In this document: positions 1-7,074 of the stretch, one piece after another
Layout of the letters: every line of letters starts with the position of its first letter
How positions within the stretch are numbered: the stretch's first letter is position 1
From: Bdellovibrionales bacterium
GTDB lineage: Bacteria; Bdellovibrionota; Bacteriovoracia; Bacteriovoracales; Bacteriovoracaceae
Reading direction: 5' to 3'
DNA: 8,172 nt
Assembly: GCA_030633015.1 (NCBI GenBank)
Contig: DAOVTR010000058.1
Coordinates: 1 to 8,172 of the forward strand
Notes under the pieces: model-generated
The model's database searches: none
What the model was told of the DNA's origin: nothing
The model's input: the letters and a program-made list of their open reading frames with translations, nothing else
Made by a program: the position numbers and the translations under genes

Positions 1-604
1 GAACAGGATTATTTTTATTTATTCCTAGGAACGATAATTTATGTTGTAATAACTTAACTAGTGCAACTTCTCCTTCGCCATATATAACGGCATCGACAAT
101 ATTGCTATCATAATAATAGTTTCCAAAATTCAAATTTGTTAGCCCATTTCCACCTATAACAATTTTTTGCGTAGGCGATCGTTTTTTTATTTGATAAATA
201 AGAGCAGTTGCAAAAAGATGATTTGCTGATGAAAATATAGACAATCCAATCCAGTCTGTTTCTAGATTTATTAATTCTGTTGCTTTTTCTTTGATAAATG
301 ACCAAAAAAGGTTTTGATTTATATTGGATAATTCAAGAACCTTGTCTCTTAACAAATCTTTAAAATTAACTGTTGTTAATTCTTGATAACGACCATCAAG
401 CTGAGAAAAGACCTGAAACTCTAACAGCGAAGAAGAACTTTTTACAAAGTCATGTTGAAAATCAATATTATAATCTCTAGTAAAGCATTTAACTTTTATT
501 GATTTTTCTAAAGCAGCCTTTAGTATCGCTGGTGCTGGTGCTGGCCGAAATGGACTAATCATCGGCAAGCTTGAAATTGAAATACTAGCATCATTTAATT
601 TCAC
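1..604 (-). CDS. B12-binding-type radical SAM protein, N-terminal part (runs off left edge)
   Basis: An open frame of 201 codons runs leftward without a stop to the window edge, so only the N-terminus is present. The visible part resembles the cobalamin-binding Rossmann domain that precedes the radical SAM domain in B12-dependent radical SAM enzymes: a proline/alanine-rich N-terminus (PFRPAPAPAILKAALE, residues 18-33), a strand-helix-strand unit WIGLSIFSSANHL at about 118-130, IVIGGNG at 148-154, and VDAVIYGEGEVAL at 170-182. The last element matches the usual 'D-x-V-x-x-GEGE' ending of this domain. The CxxxCxxC motif should lie beyond the left edge and is not seen. Members of the family do methyl transfers and other radical chemistry; the substrate here is unknown. 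The start is taken as GTG at 604-602: an in-frame TAA lies two codons upstream, and a weak GGA sits 8 nt before it. The ATG at codon 15 is an alternative but would cut into the conserved N-terminus. It lies 36 nt after the preceding gene and is probably in the same transcript. Confidence 0.8.
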   Translation of the reverse strand, partial: MKLNDASISISSLPMISPFRPAPAPAILKAALEKSIKVKCFTRDYNIDFQHDFVKSSSSLLEFQVFSQLDGRYQELTTVNFKDLLRDKVLELSNINQNLFWSFIKEKATELINLETDWIGLSIFSSANHLFATALIYQIKKRSPTQKIVIGGNGLTNLNFGNYYYDSNIVDAVIYGEGEVALVKLLQHKLSFLGINKNNPV

Positions 605-640
605 AAGTTACATCCAATATTTAATAAAAAATTATTGTAA

Positions 641-2545
641 TTATTTTATCCCAACAACCAAAAATCGATCATAATGTCCTAAATTCAACGTCCCTTTATA
701 TTTAATTTCACTTAAATCCAGGGCCGAAATAAACTCAGCCAAATTGTTATGACAATTTATATGACCTGGCTCATCATCCAAATTATTTGACTGCAAAACC
801 AATCGCTTGCCTGGCGGCACCTTAGCCAACCATTTTTCAAGATCAATATGTTCACAACAAGTATTAAAAATTGTATCAGCCATTAAAGATACGGTAATCT
901 TTTTTTCTTCAATATCATCTATAATTAACTCATCTTTTTCATAATTCAAACCATATATATCGTGCGTAACAGACTTAAACTTCCATTCTTTAATTTTAAA
1001 ATCATCATTTAACTTATCTGCATAAATATTTGCCATTTCATCAATATCAAAGCTAAAGATTTGTTTTACATTTATCTTCTTATCACTAAGTAAAAACTGT
1101 CCTAAAAGACCGCACCAACCTCCAAGAATATAAGTCATTCCAAGATTATATAATTTAAGTTCATCAAGAACTTTCATTATCCATGCTTTACTCTCAAACT
1201 GTGTTTTTGAAAAAGCTCGTTCGGCTATTTCGATGGGCATCAACTCCAACGTTTGATAGAAATTATTTAATAATTTTCGATACGTAAAATACTCTTGAAA
1301 TCTAAAAATAAAACGCGTTGATAAAGTTAGTATTTCTTTTAATGACCTATTAGATTCTTTGTGCCAATTCACAATTATTCTATTGTACCTTCTATAATGG
1401 TAAATAGTATCAAGATTAATATGTAATACTTTATCAAGTTTCTTCTTAGGCATTTTACTATCAACGCTGGCAACACAGCTAGGGGTAATGCACTCCACAG
1501 GGGAATCAAACAAACGAAAACCCGTTAATATATTACCAAGAGGTGTATCGTGACAACTATATCCCCTTTTAATACTGCCATCTGGTTCTCTAATTACTAT
1601 CCCTTGAAAACCTGCATTACAAACCCATCCTTTAAAATTATTAAAATTAAATGAATTAAATCTTTCCGATTGATCTAAGTACCATTTTTTACCAAAATCA
1701 TCGATTAGTTCCACCTGCATCTTTTGAATTAGCGATTTGTCTTTTTCATCATCTATTTCTATTTCTTTTAAGCTTTTTTTGAAAGGTGGCCTTTTAGATG
1801 TAATATTATTCACTCTCATTTGTTCAGTCGTATAATTTCTTTGTGGCATTCCATTACATAGTATATCCAACTGCTGCTTACTATATCCATCAACGACTTT
1901 ATTGGCCTTGCTATTTGATTGAGCTTTTAATGTCACATTTATTCCCGCTTTGTTAAAAAAAATAGCATCCTCATAATGTTGCTCAAACAGTTGAGGAACC
2001 ATAACCAAATTAACTGTAACAAAAACATCATTCTTCTGAAGAAATAATATCTTGTCTCTAAAATCTTCTTTCGATGCAAATTCACGATGCCACGATCCCG
2101 TCATACTCACACGATGCAATTTCTTTGTAGTTTCAACAAGTTTTTTAAACCAAGAAATCCCTGGGGACAGATTAGAGGTTATATGGCAAGTTTGACTGTT
2201 ACAATTATCTAAATCATCAACATAGTATTCTAATAATTTCAAAAAACCAGGATGAAGAGTTGGCTCTCCTCCAGAGAAAGAAAAATGAAAAGAGTTAAAG
2301 TCATTCAATCTTGCCTGTCTTTTTATTTCATCCATTGTAGACATTAGAAGATCAAGCGGTCGATGATCTTTTATATCACTTCTTGCGTAAGGCCAACAGT
2401 AACTACAGTTGTAATTACAATATCTACCCAAAATCCAGGAGACATTAAAAAGATCCTGATATAAAAGTGTTCGTTGTCCAATTTGAACAATTTCATTAAA
2501 AGGTATCTTTGAAAAATCATAATCAGAATAACTTAAATTAGTCAT
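641..2545 (-). CDS. Radical SAM protein fused to a C-terminal methyltransferase-like domain
   Basis: This 634-residue protein has three recognisable parts. Residues about 35-225 are a radical SAM core, with cluster ligands C43, C47 and C50 (CNYNCSYC) and the SAM-binding motif GGEP at 92-95. Residues about 300-360 form a twitch/SPASM-like auxiliary cluster region with C309, C331, C352 and C357 around 'PDG' and 'GNIL'. Residues about 455-634 resemble a class I methyltransferase: a glycine-rich loop LGGWCGLLGQF (474-484), an acidic FDID at 499-502, NTCCEHID at 561-568 and LVLQSNN at 582-588. I recall free-standing proteins with the LGGW, (N)TSCEH and LQSNN pattern from marine bacteria and phages, so the fusion is notable. 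The substrate is unknown. The start overlaps the stop of the preceding gene by 8 nt (ATGACTAA), and AGAGAGGA lies just upstream at slightly short spacing, which supports this ATG and translational coupling. Domain assignments come from motifs alone; the radical SAM call is firm, the methyltransferase call good, and the function open. Confidence 0.92.
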   Translation of the reverse strand: MTNLSYSDYDFSKIPFNEIVQIGQRTLLYQDLFNVSWILGRYCNYNCSYCWPYARSDIKDHRPLDLLMSTMDEIKRQARLNDFNSFHFSFSGGEPTLHPGFLKLLEYYVDDLDNCNSQTCHITSNLSPGISWFKKLVETTKKLHRVSMTGSWHREFASKEDFRDKILFLQKNDVFVTVNLVMVPQLFEQHYEDAIFFNKAGINVTLKAQSNSKANKVVDGYSKQQLDILCNGMPQRNYTTEQMRVNNITSKRPPFKKSLKEIEIDDEKDKSLIQKMQVELIDDFGKKWYLDQSERFNSFNFNNFKGWVCNAGFQGIVIREPDGSIKRGYSCHDTPLGNILTGFRLFDSPVECITPSCVASVDSKMPKKKLDKVLHINLDTIYHYRRYNRIIVNWHKESNRSLKEILTLSTRFIFRFQEYFTYRKLLNNFYQTLELMPIEIAERAFSKTQFESKAWIMKVLDELKLYNLGMTYILGGWCGLLGQFLLSDKKINVKQIFSFDIDEMANIYADKLNDDFKIKEWKFKSVTHDIYGLNYEKDELIIDDIEEKKITVSLMADTIFNTCCEHIDLEKWLAKVPPGKRLVLQSNNLDDEPGHINCHNNLAEFISALDLSEIKYKGTLNLGHYDRFLVVGIK

Positions 2546-3983
2546 TTTCCTCTCTCATTAATTCCACCATTTCTGGAAAAGTATCATTAAAACTTGTAGC
2601 CCGTATTTCATCAATGCTTTTTATATATTCTCTAAACTCTGGCATTCTAATTGACCAGTCTTCGGAATTCATAAAATTAACCATTCCTTTTAATCTATTT
2701 ATGCCATATGAAGCACTCATAAATTCATCTTTCGTATAAAGCACTCCCCCACTGCTTGCAACATTATCTTCTAGCCAAGAATAAAAAACTTTATATTTTT
2801 CTGCTATCTTTCGTTTAAACCACAATGGAAATACTTTCACGTTCAAATGTGCAGGATGATATACAAAGTGATAATTAATCAATCCTGCCCCTAATGGCCA
2901 AATATTGATTTTTTTAAATTTTTGATCCAACTTCCATTTAATAAATTCTGGAATATAATACATGTTCAACATTTGTACTGCGCACGCTACAGTAACTTCA
3001 ATGTGCTCCTTTGTGTTATCCAACCGATGAAACATATCAACAGTATGATTCCACTTACTAGGGTAACGAATATAATCATTCATATTAAAAACTGAATCAA
3101 CTGAGTAATGAAAACGAACAAACTGAAAACTATCCCATAATTTAATTAGTCTATCTGGGATTATAACTCCATTTGAATTGTATCTTAGTAAAATATTTTT
3201 TGCATACCCCATTTCAATACATTTTTCTAAAAGCATATAATGCTGCTCAATAATTGTTGGTTCTCCTCCTGCAAAATATAACTGCTTTAAATAAGGAATT
3301 TGCTTATACAACTGTGTCCAAAATATATTATTATTTAAATACCAATCATAACTAGCCCCATCAACTATCCCTTCATTGTCCCACATCATTGTCTCTTTAA
3401 GTGATCTGTTTTTAATCTTTTCATTCAACTTCTTCCAATCCTCAACCCACATAGAAGAATCGTGAGGTGAACACATTATACATTTCAAATTACACTTTGA
3501 TCCCATTCTAAGATCTATATAATAAATTTGTGGAGGTACTGATCCATCTTTTTTTGTTGACTTTATTATCTCATTATAATCAATTCTTTTCTTCCAATAT
3601 TCAGTTTCCCAAATCCTTTTGCTTCTATAACCTGAGCTTTCTTCTTTAAAACATTTAGTGCAGGAAGATGGGATACGACCTGACAACATATATCTCCTTA
3701 TCTTTCTCATATAAGAATTGTTCCAGGCACTCCATAAATCTGTATGATTAAAATTTGCTGGCCGACCATCATTGTTTTTTAATATACCAACTTCTCCGGC
3801 ACGGCTTTTCTCATTTGTTGCTCCCGCTGAACTAGCATTTGCCGTACAACAGACTCTCATGTGTCCATTAGGCCTTGTACTCAAGTGGATCCAAGGCAAA
3901 ATACAAAAAGTTGAAAGGTCAATTTCCTTTATTGATATTGATCTTTGAACTGGTCGAAAGATTCTCCACAAATTCTTGAACAT
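2538..3983 (-). CDS. Twitch-type radical SAM protein with N-terminal cysteine cluster region
   Basis: This 481-residue protein begins with a cysteine-rich region resembling a twitch/SPASM auxiliary cluster: FCILPW at 26-31, RVCC at 43-46 and CTKC at 108-111 followed by 'FKEE'. The radical SAM core comes afterwards, with C164, C168 and C171 (CNLKCIMC) and GGEP at 239-242, then NSNG at 269-272 and YSVDS at 293-297. The auxiliary region therefore precedes the core rather than following it as in standard SPASM proteins, an order I know from proteins annotated 'twitch domain-containing radical SAM protein'. Such enzymes use SAM and Fe-S clusters to activate C-H bonds, but the substrate of this subgroup is not established. 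The start lies 55 nt inside the preceding gene; a weak GGA is 11 nt upstream, and no later ATG comes before the N-terminal cysteines except M42. Its last bases carry the ribosome site of the next gene. Confidence 0.92.
   Translation of the reverse strand: MFKNLWRIFRPVQRSISIKEIDLSTFCILPWIHLSTRPNGHMRVCCTANASSAGATNEKSRAGEVGILKNNDGRPANFNHTDLWSAWNNSYMRKIRRYMLSGRIPSSCTKCFKEESSGYRSKRIWETEYWKKRIDYNEIIKSTKKDGSVPPQIYYIDLRMGSKCNLKCIMCSPHDSSMWVEDWKKLNEKIKNRSLKETMMWDNEGIVDGASYDWYLNNNIFWTQLYKQIPYLKQLYFAGGEPTIIEQHYMLLEKCIEMGYAKNILLRYNSNGVIIPDRLIKLWDSFQFVRFHYSVDSVFNMNDYIRYPSKWNHTVDMFHRLDNTKEHIEVTVACAVQMLNMYYIPEFIKWKLDQKFKKINIWPLGAGLINYHFVYHPAHLNVKVFPLWFKRKIAEKYKVFYSWLEDNVASSGGVLYTKDEFMSASYGINRLKGMVNFMNSEDWSIRMPEFREYIKSIDEIRATSFNDTFPEMVELMREEND
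2548..2555 (-). promoter_or_regulatory. Ribosome binding site of the radical SAM-methyltransferase fusion gene
   Basis: On the minus strand AGAGAGGA lies 2 nt before the ATG at 2545, inside the final codons of the preceding gene. The spacing is shorter than usual, but the match is the strongest of the leftward operon and decides the start. Confidence 0.6.
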
Positions 3984-5056
3984 ATTTTTAGTTTTCCATT
4001 TTCTTCATTTTTACAAGACCAGCCTTCTTTAATTTGTTTAAAAAACTTTCCATTAATTATTTTAATAATACTTTTCTTTTTTCCATTTATGACTTTTTTT
4101 CCACCACACATTTCTAAAAGTTGAGCAACCGAAGACATCCCTGATTTTACATACCAAAGATACATTTGTGACGCTGTCCAACAACATGGAAAAATTAACC
4201 CCTCAGAACTGATATATACACTCTTTTCTTCCAACACCTTACAATTAATTTTCGTTTGATCAAAATACTTTTCCATAGATCCAAATCGTTCAATAATTTG
4301 TTGTTCTTTTTCTAAACTGTCATTTTGGCGATTGAGATATATAGGTTTTTCTATCTTATATAAAATGTTTTCATTTTTATCTATCACATTTTGATAGTTA
4401 CTTCCCTTGGATTTTGTATGAGAAAAAAATCGTCCTGTTTTTTTTACTACAAATTTTGAAAAGCCTAATTCTTCAGATAGTGCTTTTGCTTCATCCAACT
4501 GATGTTCATTATGACGAAAAACAAGAAATTCCCAAATAGCATCCCCACCTGCTTTAATAAATGCTTGAGCGTTTTCAATAATTTTATTAAAACTGGTACC
4601 TTTTCTATATAAATGATGAGTATCTTCTAGGCCATCAATTCCAAATTTCACATCACCTTTTTTATCAATAATCACAGCTAACTCTTCCCACCAATTAGTT
4701 TTTTGTGCAGATCCATTCGTGTTCATAGATAAATTTAACTGACTGTTTATTTTCCTTAGATATTTAAAAATTTCAAGAGTATCCCTCCCAACAATTGGAT
4801 CACCATAGTTTCCACACATATAAAATCGTTTTAATTTATTAATAATCGAGATCGGAATAATTTCTTTAAAGTCATCTAAATAGACTTCTTGCAAAGGAAG
4901 ATATGGGTTTACTGGCCCACCATGCTTATTTCTTGCACATTGCGGACACGAAGCATTACACTTGTCAGTAATTTCAAAATGAATCGCCTCAATTAACGAT
5001 TCATCATAAAATTCAAATGCTCTTTTTTGAAAAACTGTTCTTAACAGATTGCTCAT
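3929..5056 (-). CDS. Radical SAM protein with GNYGDP motif and C-terminal auxiliary cysteines
   Basis: This 375-residue protein has a radical SAM core near its N-terminus: EITDKCNASCPQCARN gives ligands C33, C37 and C40. Where most family members have GGEP it has CGNYGDP (81-87), a variant that occurs in one radical SAM subgroup and should still sit at the SAM amino-group site. NTNGS (112-116) and FGIDGLEDTH (138-147) fit the following strands of the partial barrel. The C-terminal third has C272, C291, C292, C348, C359 and C363 around 'SSEGLIFPCCW', as expected for a SPASM/twitch auxiliary cluster. The substrate is unknown. The start overlaps the preceding gene by 44 nt and has no good Shine-Dalgarno site, so its translation probably depends on ribosomes finishing that gene. 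No other ATG precedes the cluster motif, so this start is likely correct. Confidence 0.92.
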   Translation of the reverse strand: MSNLLRTVFQKRAFEFYDESLIEAIHFEITDKCNASCPQCARNKHGGPVNPYLPLQEVYLDDFKEIIPISIINKLKRFYMCGNYGDPIVGRDTLEIFKYLRKINSQLNLSMNTNGSAQKTNWWEELAVIIDKKGDVKFGIDGLEDTHHLYRKGTSFNKIIENAQAFIKAGGDAIWEFLVFRHNEHQLDEAKALSEELGFSKFVVKKTGRFFSHTKSKGSNYQNVIDKNENILYKIEKPIYLNRQNDSLEKEQQIIERFGSMEKYFDQTKINCKVLEEKSVYISSEGLIFPCCWTASQMYLWYVKSGMSSVAQLLEMCGGKKVINGKKKSIIKIINGKFFKQIKEGWSCKNEENGKLKICSRICGESFDQFKDQYQ

Positions 5057-5948
5057 TTTCTACTACTAAAGGCTTCATCAATCCTATTCTTTTAGGATTA
5101 AAAGTTAATAATTTTAAACATTTTGACTGATTCACATCTAAATCACAAACAGGCAAACCTGTTATTTCCCTAATATCCATGGCCATTTGACTAAAGTGTT
5201 CTAAAAAGTTTCCTTCTTCAACATAAGAAAGCTCCCCCTTCCAATATTCATCTATACGATCAAAATCAGAAACGATATTAATATCAAAATCTTTTTCACA
5301 AATTGTTTTTACAAAGGCAAGACGGGCACCAAAAATAGAATAAATCCCATTCGTTACATCCAATCCAGCACTCATCCAAGAAACAAGTCTTCTTAAATTA
5401 CCATCAAAGATCTGATAAATATTACCGAGAAGATTTTCAAATCTTTCACCATTACTATCAAGACAGAGTTTCACACCTTCTCTAAATCCTGCCCTAAAAG
5501 CCTGAAATGGTGTTGCATTACAATATGAATACGAATACCAATCATTCATCTGGTAGTATGGAATATGATAACACCAATCATTTCCTTTACCAGTATCATG
5601 ACAATCTATCTGATCTAAAAGTTTTTTTGGCCAAAGTTTTATTCCTCCATTTCCATAAACTAGAGAATTTATAACATTTTTTGCTGACCAACTATAAACA
5701 AAATCAGAATTAAGGTCTCCTAAAGATAAATTTTTAAAATCATCTGTAACTTTATTATCACCATCTATAACAAAAAAACACTCTGTTTCAGATAACTTAC
5801 ATGCCGTTCGAAGGGATGCATCAAACCCTTTTACCCCTTGAACTCTTTTAGCATTAGAAAATTTCATTTTTAAATCTAAAAAATTCTCTTCTGCATTCGG
5901 CTCATCATAAGAAATAAAAATAATATCAAAATCTGAAATTTTTTTCAT
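5013..5948 (-). CDS. Glycosyltransferase-like protein, larger of a tandem paralogous pair
   Basis: This 311-residue protein starts with FDIIFISYDEPNAEENF (7-23), followed by AKRVQGVKG (33-41) and FFVIDGDNKV (58-67). The order, an N-terminal beta strand, then a conserved helix, then a strand ending in DGD (62-64), matches a GT-A type nucleotide-sugar binding fold in which the DxD binds metal and diphosphate. Further family landmarks are VYGNGGIKLWPKKLL (97-111) and FRAGFREGVKL (151-161). Residues about 200-311 are extra relative to its paralogue or diverge from it. There is no signal peptide or membrane segment, so it probably acts in the cytoplasm. Its ATG overlaps the preceding stop as ATGA, with GGAG 8 nt upstream. 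The acceptor and donor sugars cannot be read from the sequence. I have seen this FISYDEPN-type family in aquatic bacteria and phages but know no characterised member, so 'glycosyltransferase' is inference from fold-level motifs. Confidence 0.85.
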   Translation of the reverse strand: MKKISDFDIIFISYDEPNAEENFLDLKMKFSNAKRVQGVKGFDASLRTACKLSETECFFVIDGDNKVTDDFKNLSLGDLNSDFVYSWSAKNVINSLVYGNGGIKLWPKKLLDQIDCHDTGKGNDWCYHIPYYQMNDWYSYSYCNATPFQAFRAGFREGVKLCLDSNGERFENLLGNIYQIFDGNLRRLVSWMSAGLDVTNGIYSIFGARLAFVKTICEKDFDINIVSDFDRIDEYWKGELSYVEEGNFLEHFSQMAMDIREITGLPVCDLDVNQSKCLKLLTFNPKRIGLMKPLVVENEQSVKNSFSKKSI

Positions 5949-6715
5949 TTAATTAACTCCAACTGCTTATATCCAACTCCTAATAGTTCATTATCCAAAT
6001 ATTTAACTTCAACTTTAGGATCACGATCCTTGATAGAGTTAAATATTTTTTTCAAATCCTCAAAATTATTTATAACTGAAAGATTTGTAGGGGAACCTTT
6101 ATATTTATTGCCATAAAGACACCCCATCCTTGATCCTAAAATTGTCCAATATCCAAATTCTGTATCAATACCTTTTCTCATCCATGTTAAAAGCCTCTCA
6201 TTACTTTGTTTGTCAAATCTACGAATACACTCTGAAGAAAGCTTCACACATTCCCTAAAACCTGCTCTCCAAGCCTCTTCCTCTGTGGTATTAAATCTAG
6301 TAATACTCGCCACATCTTCTTGAATAAAATAACCGTTTTTAGCAACTGTTGTTGTGAAATCTAGATAGTTATTTTTAATTTCTTTAAATAAATTTTGAGG
6401 CCACAGCTTTACTCCCCCATAACCATAAACAAGTCCATTGACCGCATTTTCACATCGCCAAGTATGAACGCAATTAATATTGTCATCCAAATTTTTAATA
6501 TTTTTCCAACTAAAATCTGAACATACCCTGTTGTCACCATCTACAGTAAAAAAATTAGATGTATCTGACAGCTTACTTGCTTGATTATAGGCATTATTTA
6601 TACCTTCTACCCCATGCACTCTTTTAGCATAAGGAACTAAGCTTAATAAATGTTTCCAATTATTTTCTGCTGAATTTTCAGAATATGAAATAAAAACCAC
6701 ATCAAATAATTTCAT
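5945..6715 (-). CDS. Glycosyltransferase-like protein, smaller of a tandem paralogous pair
   Basis: This 256-residue protein is clearly paralogous to the gene downstream. Shared blocks in the same order are FDVVFISY (4-11), AKRVHGVEGI (30-39), FFTVDGDNRV (55-64), the GYGGVKLWPQNLF stretch (98-110), AWRAGFRECVKL (148-159) and a LLTWMRKGID block (175-184). The DGD at 59-61 is the candidate metal and diphosphate site of a GT-A fold. It lacks most of the C-terminal extension of its paralogue. No signal peptide or membrane segment is seen. The start overlaps the upstream stop as ATGA, and AGGA lies a few bases before the ATG inside that gene, which fixes the start and indicates coupled translation. 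The role inferred is sugar transfer in the same pathway as its neighbours, possibly adding a different residue; the substrate is unknown. Confidence 0.85.
   Translation of the reverse strand: MKLFDVVFISYSENSAENNWKHLLSLVPYAKRVHGVEGINNAYNQASKLSDTSNFFTVDGDNRVCSDFSWKNIKNLDDNINCVHTWRCENAVNGLVYGYGGVKLWPQNLFKEIKNNYLDFTTTVAKNGYFIQEDVASITRFNTTEEEAWRAGFRECVKLSSECIRRFDKQSNERLLTWMRKGIDTEFGYWTILGSRMGCLYGNKYKGSPTNLSVINNFEDLKKIFNSIKDRDPKVEVKYLDNELLGVGYKQLELIK
5957..5960 (-). promoter_or_regulatory. Ribosome binding site of the larger glycosyltransferase-like gene
   Basis: GGAG on the minus strand lies 8 nt upstream of the ATG at 5948, within the 3' end of the preceding gene. It supports reinitiation at the ATGA overlap. 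Confidence 0.6.
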
Positions 6716-7035
6716 TTTTTCCTATAATTTAATAATTTATATTCATTAAAATCACAAATATTACTATATTCTTCAAAAAAACATTCACCATTACCAAGAT
6801 AAAATCTTAACTTTTTTTTCCAATTACGCTTGGTTAATCTCTGATATTTGCTACTACATAAGACATCCTTAAATTTATTTATATCGAAAAAACTACTTTC
6901 CAACACACTAATATCTACAAACGATACCAAAACCATTCCCCCATCAATATTTAAACTGCTATCATTAAAAAGATCTCCATCCAAAATACGCTGAAAAAAA
7001 TCTTTATCTAAAAGGAGAATTTTTATATTTTCCAT
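6712..7035 (-). CDS. Small protein of unknown function, first gene of the leftward operon
   Basis: This 107-residue protein is not recognised. It is mixed in character: a hydrophobic start (ENIKILLLDKDF), a hydrophobic strand-like MVLVSFVDISVLE at 34-46, then a basic stretch QRLTKRNWKKKLRF around 65-78 and an acidic, aromatic C-terminus. There are three cysteines (C59, C84, C93) with no obvious cluster motif, no signal peptide and no clear membrane helix. The gene is supported by its operon position, the ATGA overlap with the next gene and the AGGA ribosome site for that gene inside its 3' end. The first ATG has no Shine-Dalgarno site and a promoter candidate lies immediately upstream, so initiation may be leaderless; the ATG at codon 34 is a possible later start. 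It could be a partner of the glycosyltransferase-like or radical SAM proteins, but nothing in the sequence demonstrates that. Confidence 0.68.
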   Translation of the reverse strand: MENIKILLLDKDFFQRILDGDLFNDSSLNIDGGMVLVSFVDISVLESSFFDINKFKDVLCSSKYQRLTKRNWKKKLRFYLGNGECFFEEYSNICDFNEYKLLNYRKK

Positions 7036-7051
7036 GTAATTATAGTATAAA
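7022..7051 (+). promoter_or_regulatory. Possible promoter for the rightward glycosyltransferase gene
   Basis: TTTATA (7022-7027) and TATAAA (7046-7051) are spaced by 18 nt on the plus strand. The -35 is poor (4 of 6 to consensus) and the region is so AT-rich that chance matches are expected. If real, it overlaps the first codons and the promoter of the leftward operon. Confidence 0.25.
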
Positions 7052-7072
7052 GTTTAACTAGCAATATGTAAA
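7039..7072 (-). promoter_or_regulatory. Sigma70-like promoter for the leftward operon
   Basis: On the minus strand, TTTACA (7072-7067) is separated by exactly 17 nt from TATACT (7049-7044); each differs from consensus at one position. A second -10-like TATAAT (7044-7039) overlaps it, so 7039-7072 covers both. With the first -10, transcription would start within a few bases of the ATG at 7035, leaving almost no leader. Confidence 0.5.
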
Positions 7073-7074
7073 AA

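Noticed and set aside
108..305. 65-codon open frame on the minus strand
   Set aside because: It lies wholly inside the GTG-started B12-type radical SAM gene in another frame of the same strand, and its product has no family resemblance.
605..640. Promoter or terminator between the fusion gene and the truncated radical SAM gene
   Set aside because: The 36-nt gap is plain AT-rich sequence without a hairpin or a convincing -35/-10 pair, so continued transcription is more likely.
3929..3983. A frameshift splitting one large radical SAM gene into two
   Set aside because: Each of the two proteins has its own complete CxxxCxxC core and auxiliary cysteines, so they are separate genes that overlap.
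6712..7035. RiPP precursor peptide for the radical SAM enzymes
   Set aside because: At 107 residues it is long, has no repeated core, no double-glycine-type cleavage site and only three scattered cysteines, and it is adjacent to the glycosyltransferase-like genes and not to the radical SAM genes. Kept only as a remote alternative.
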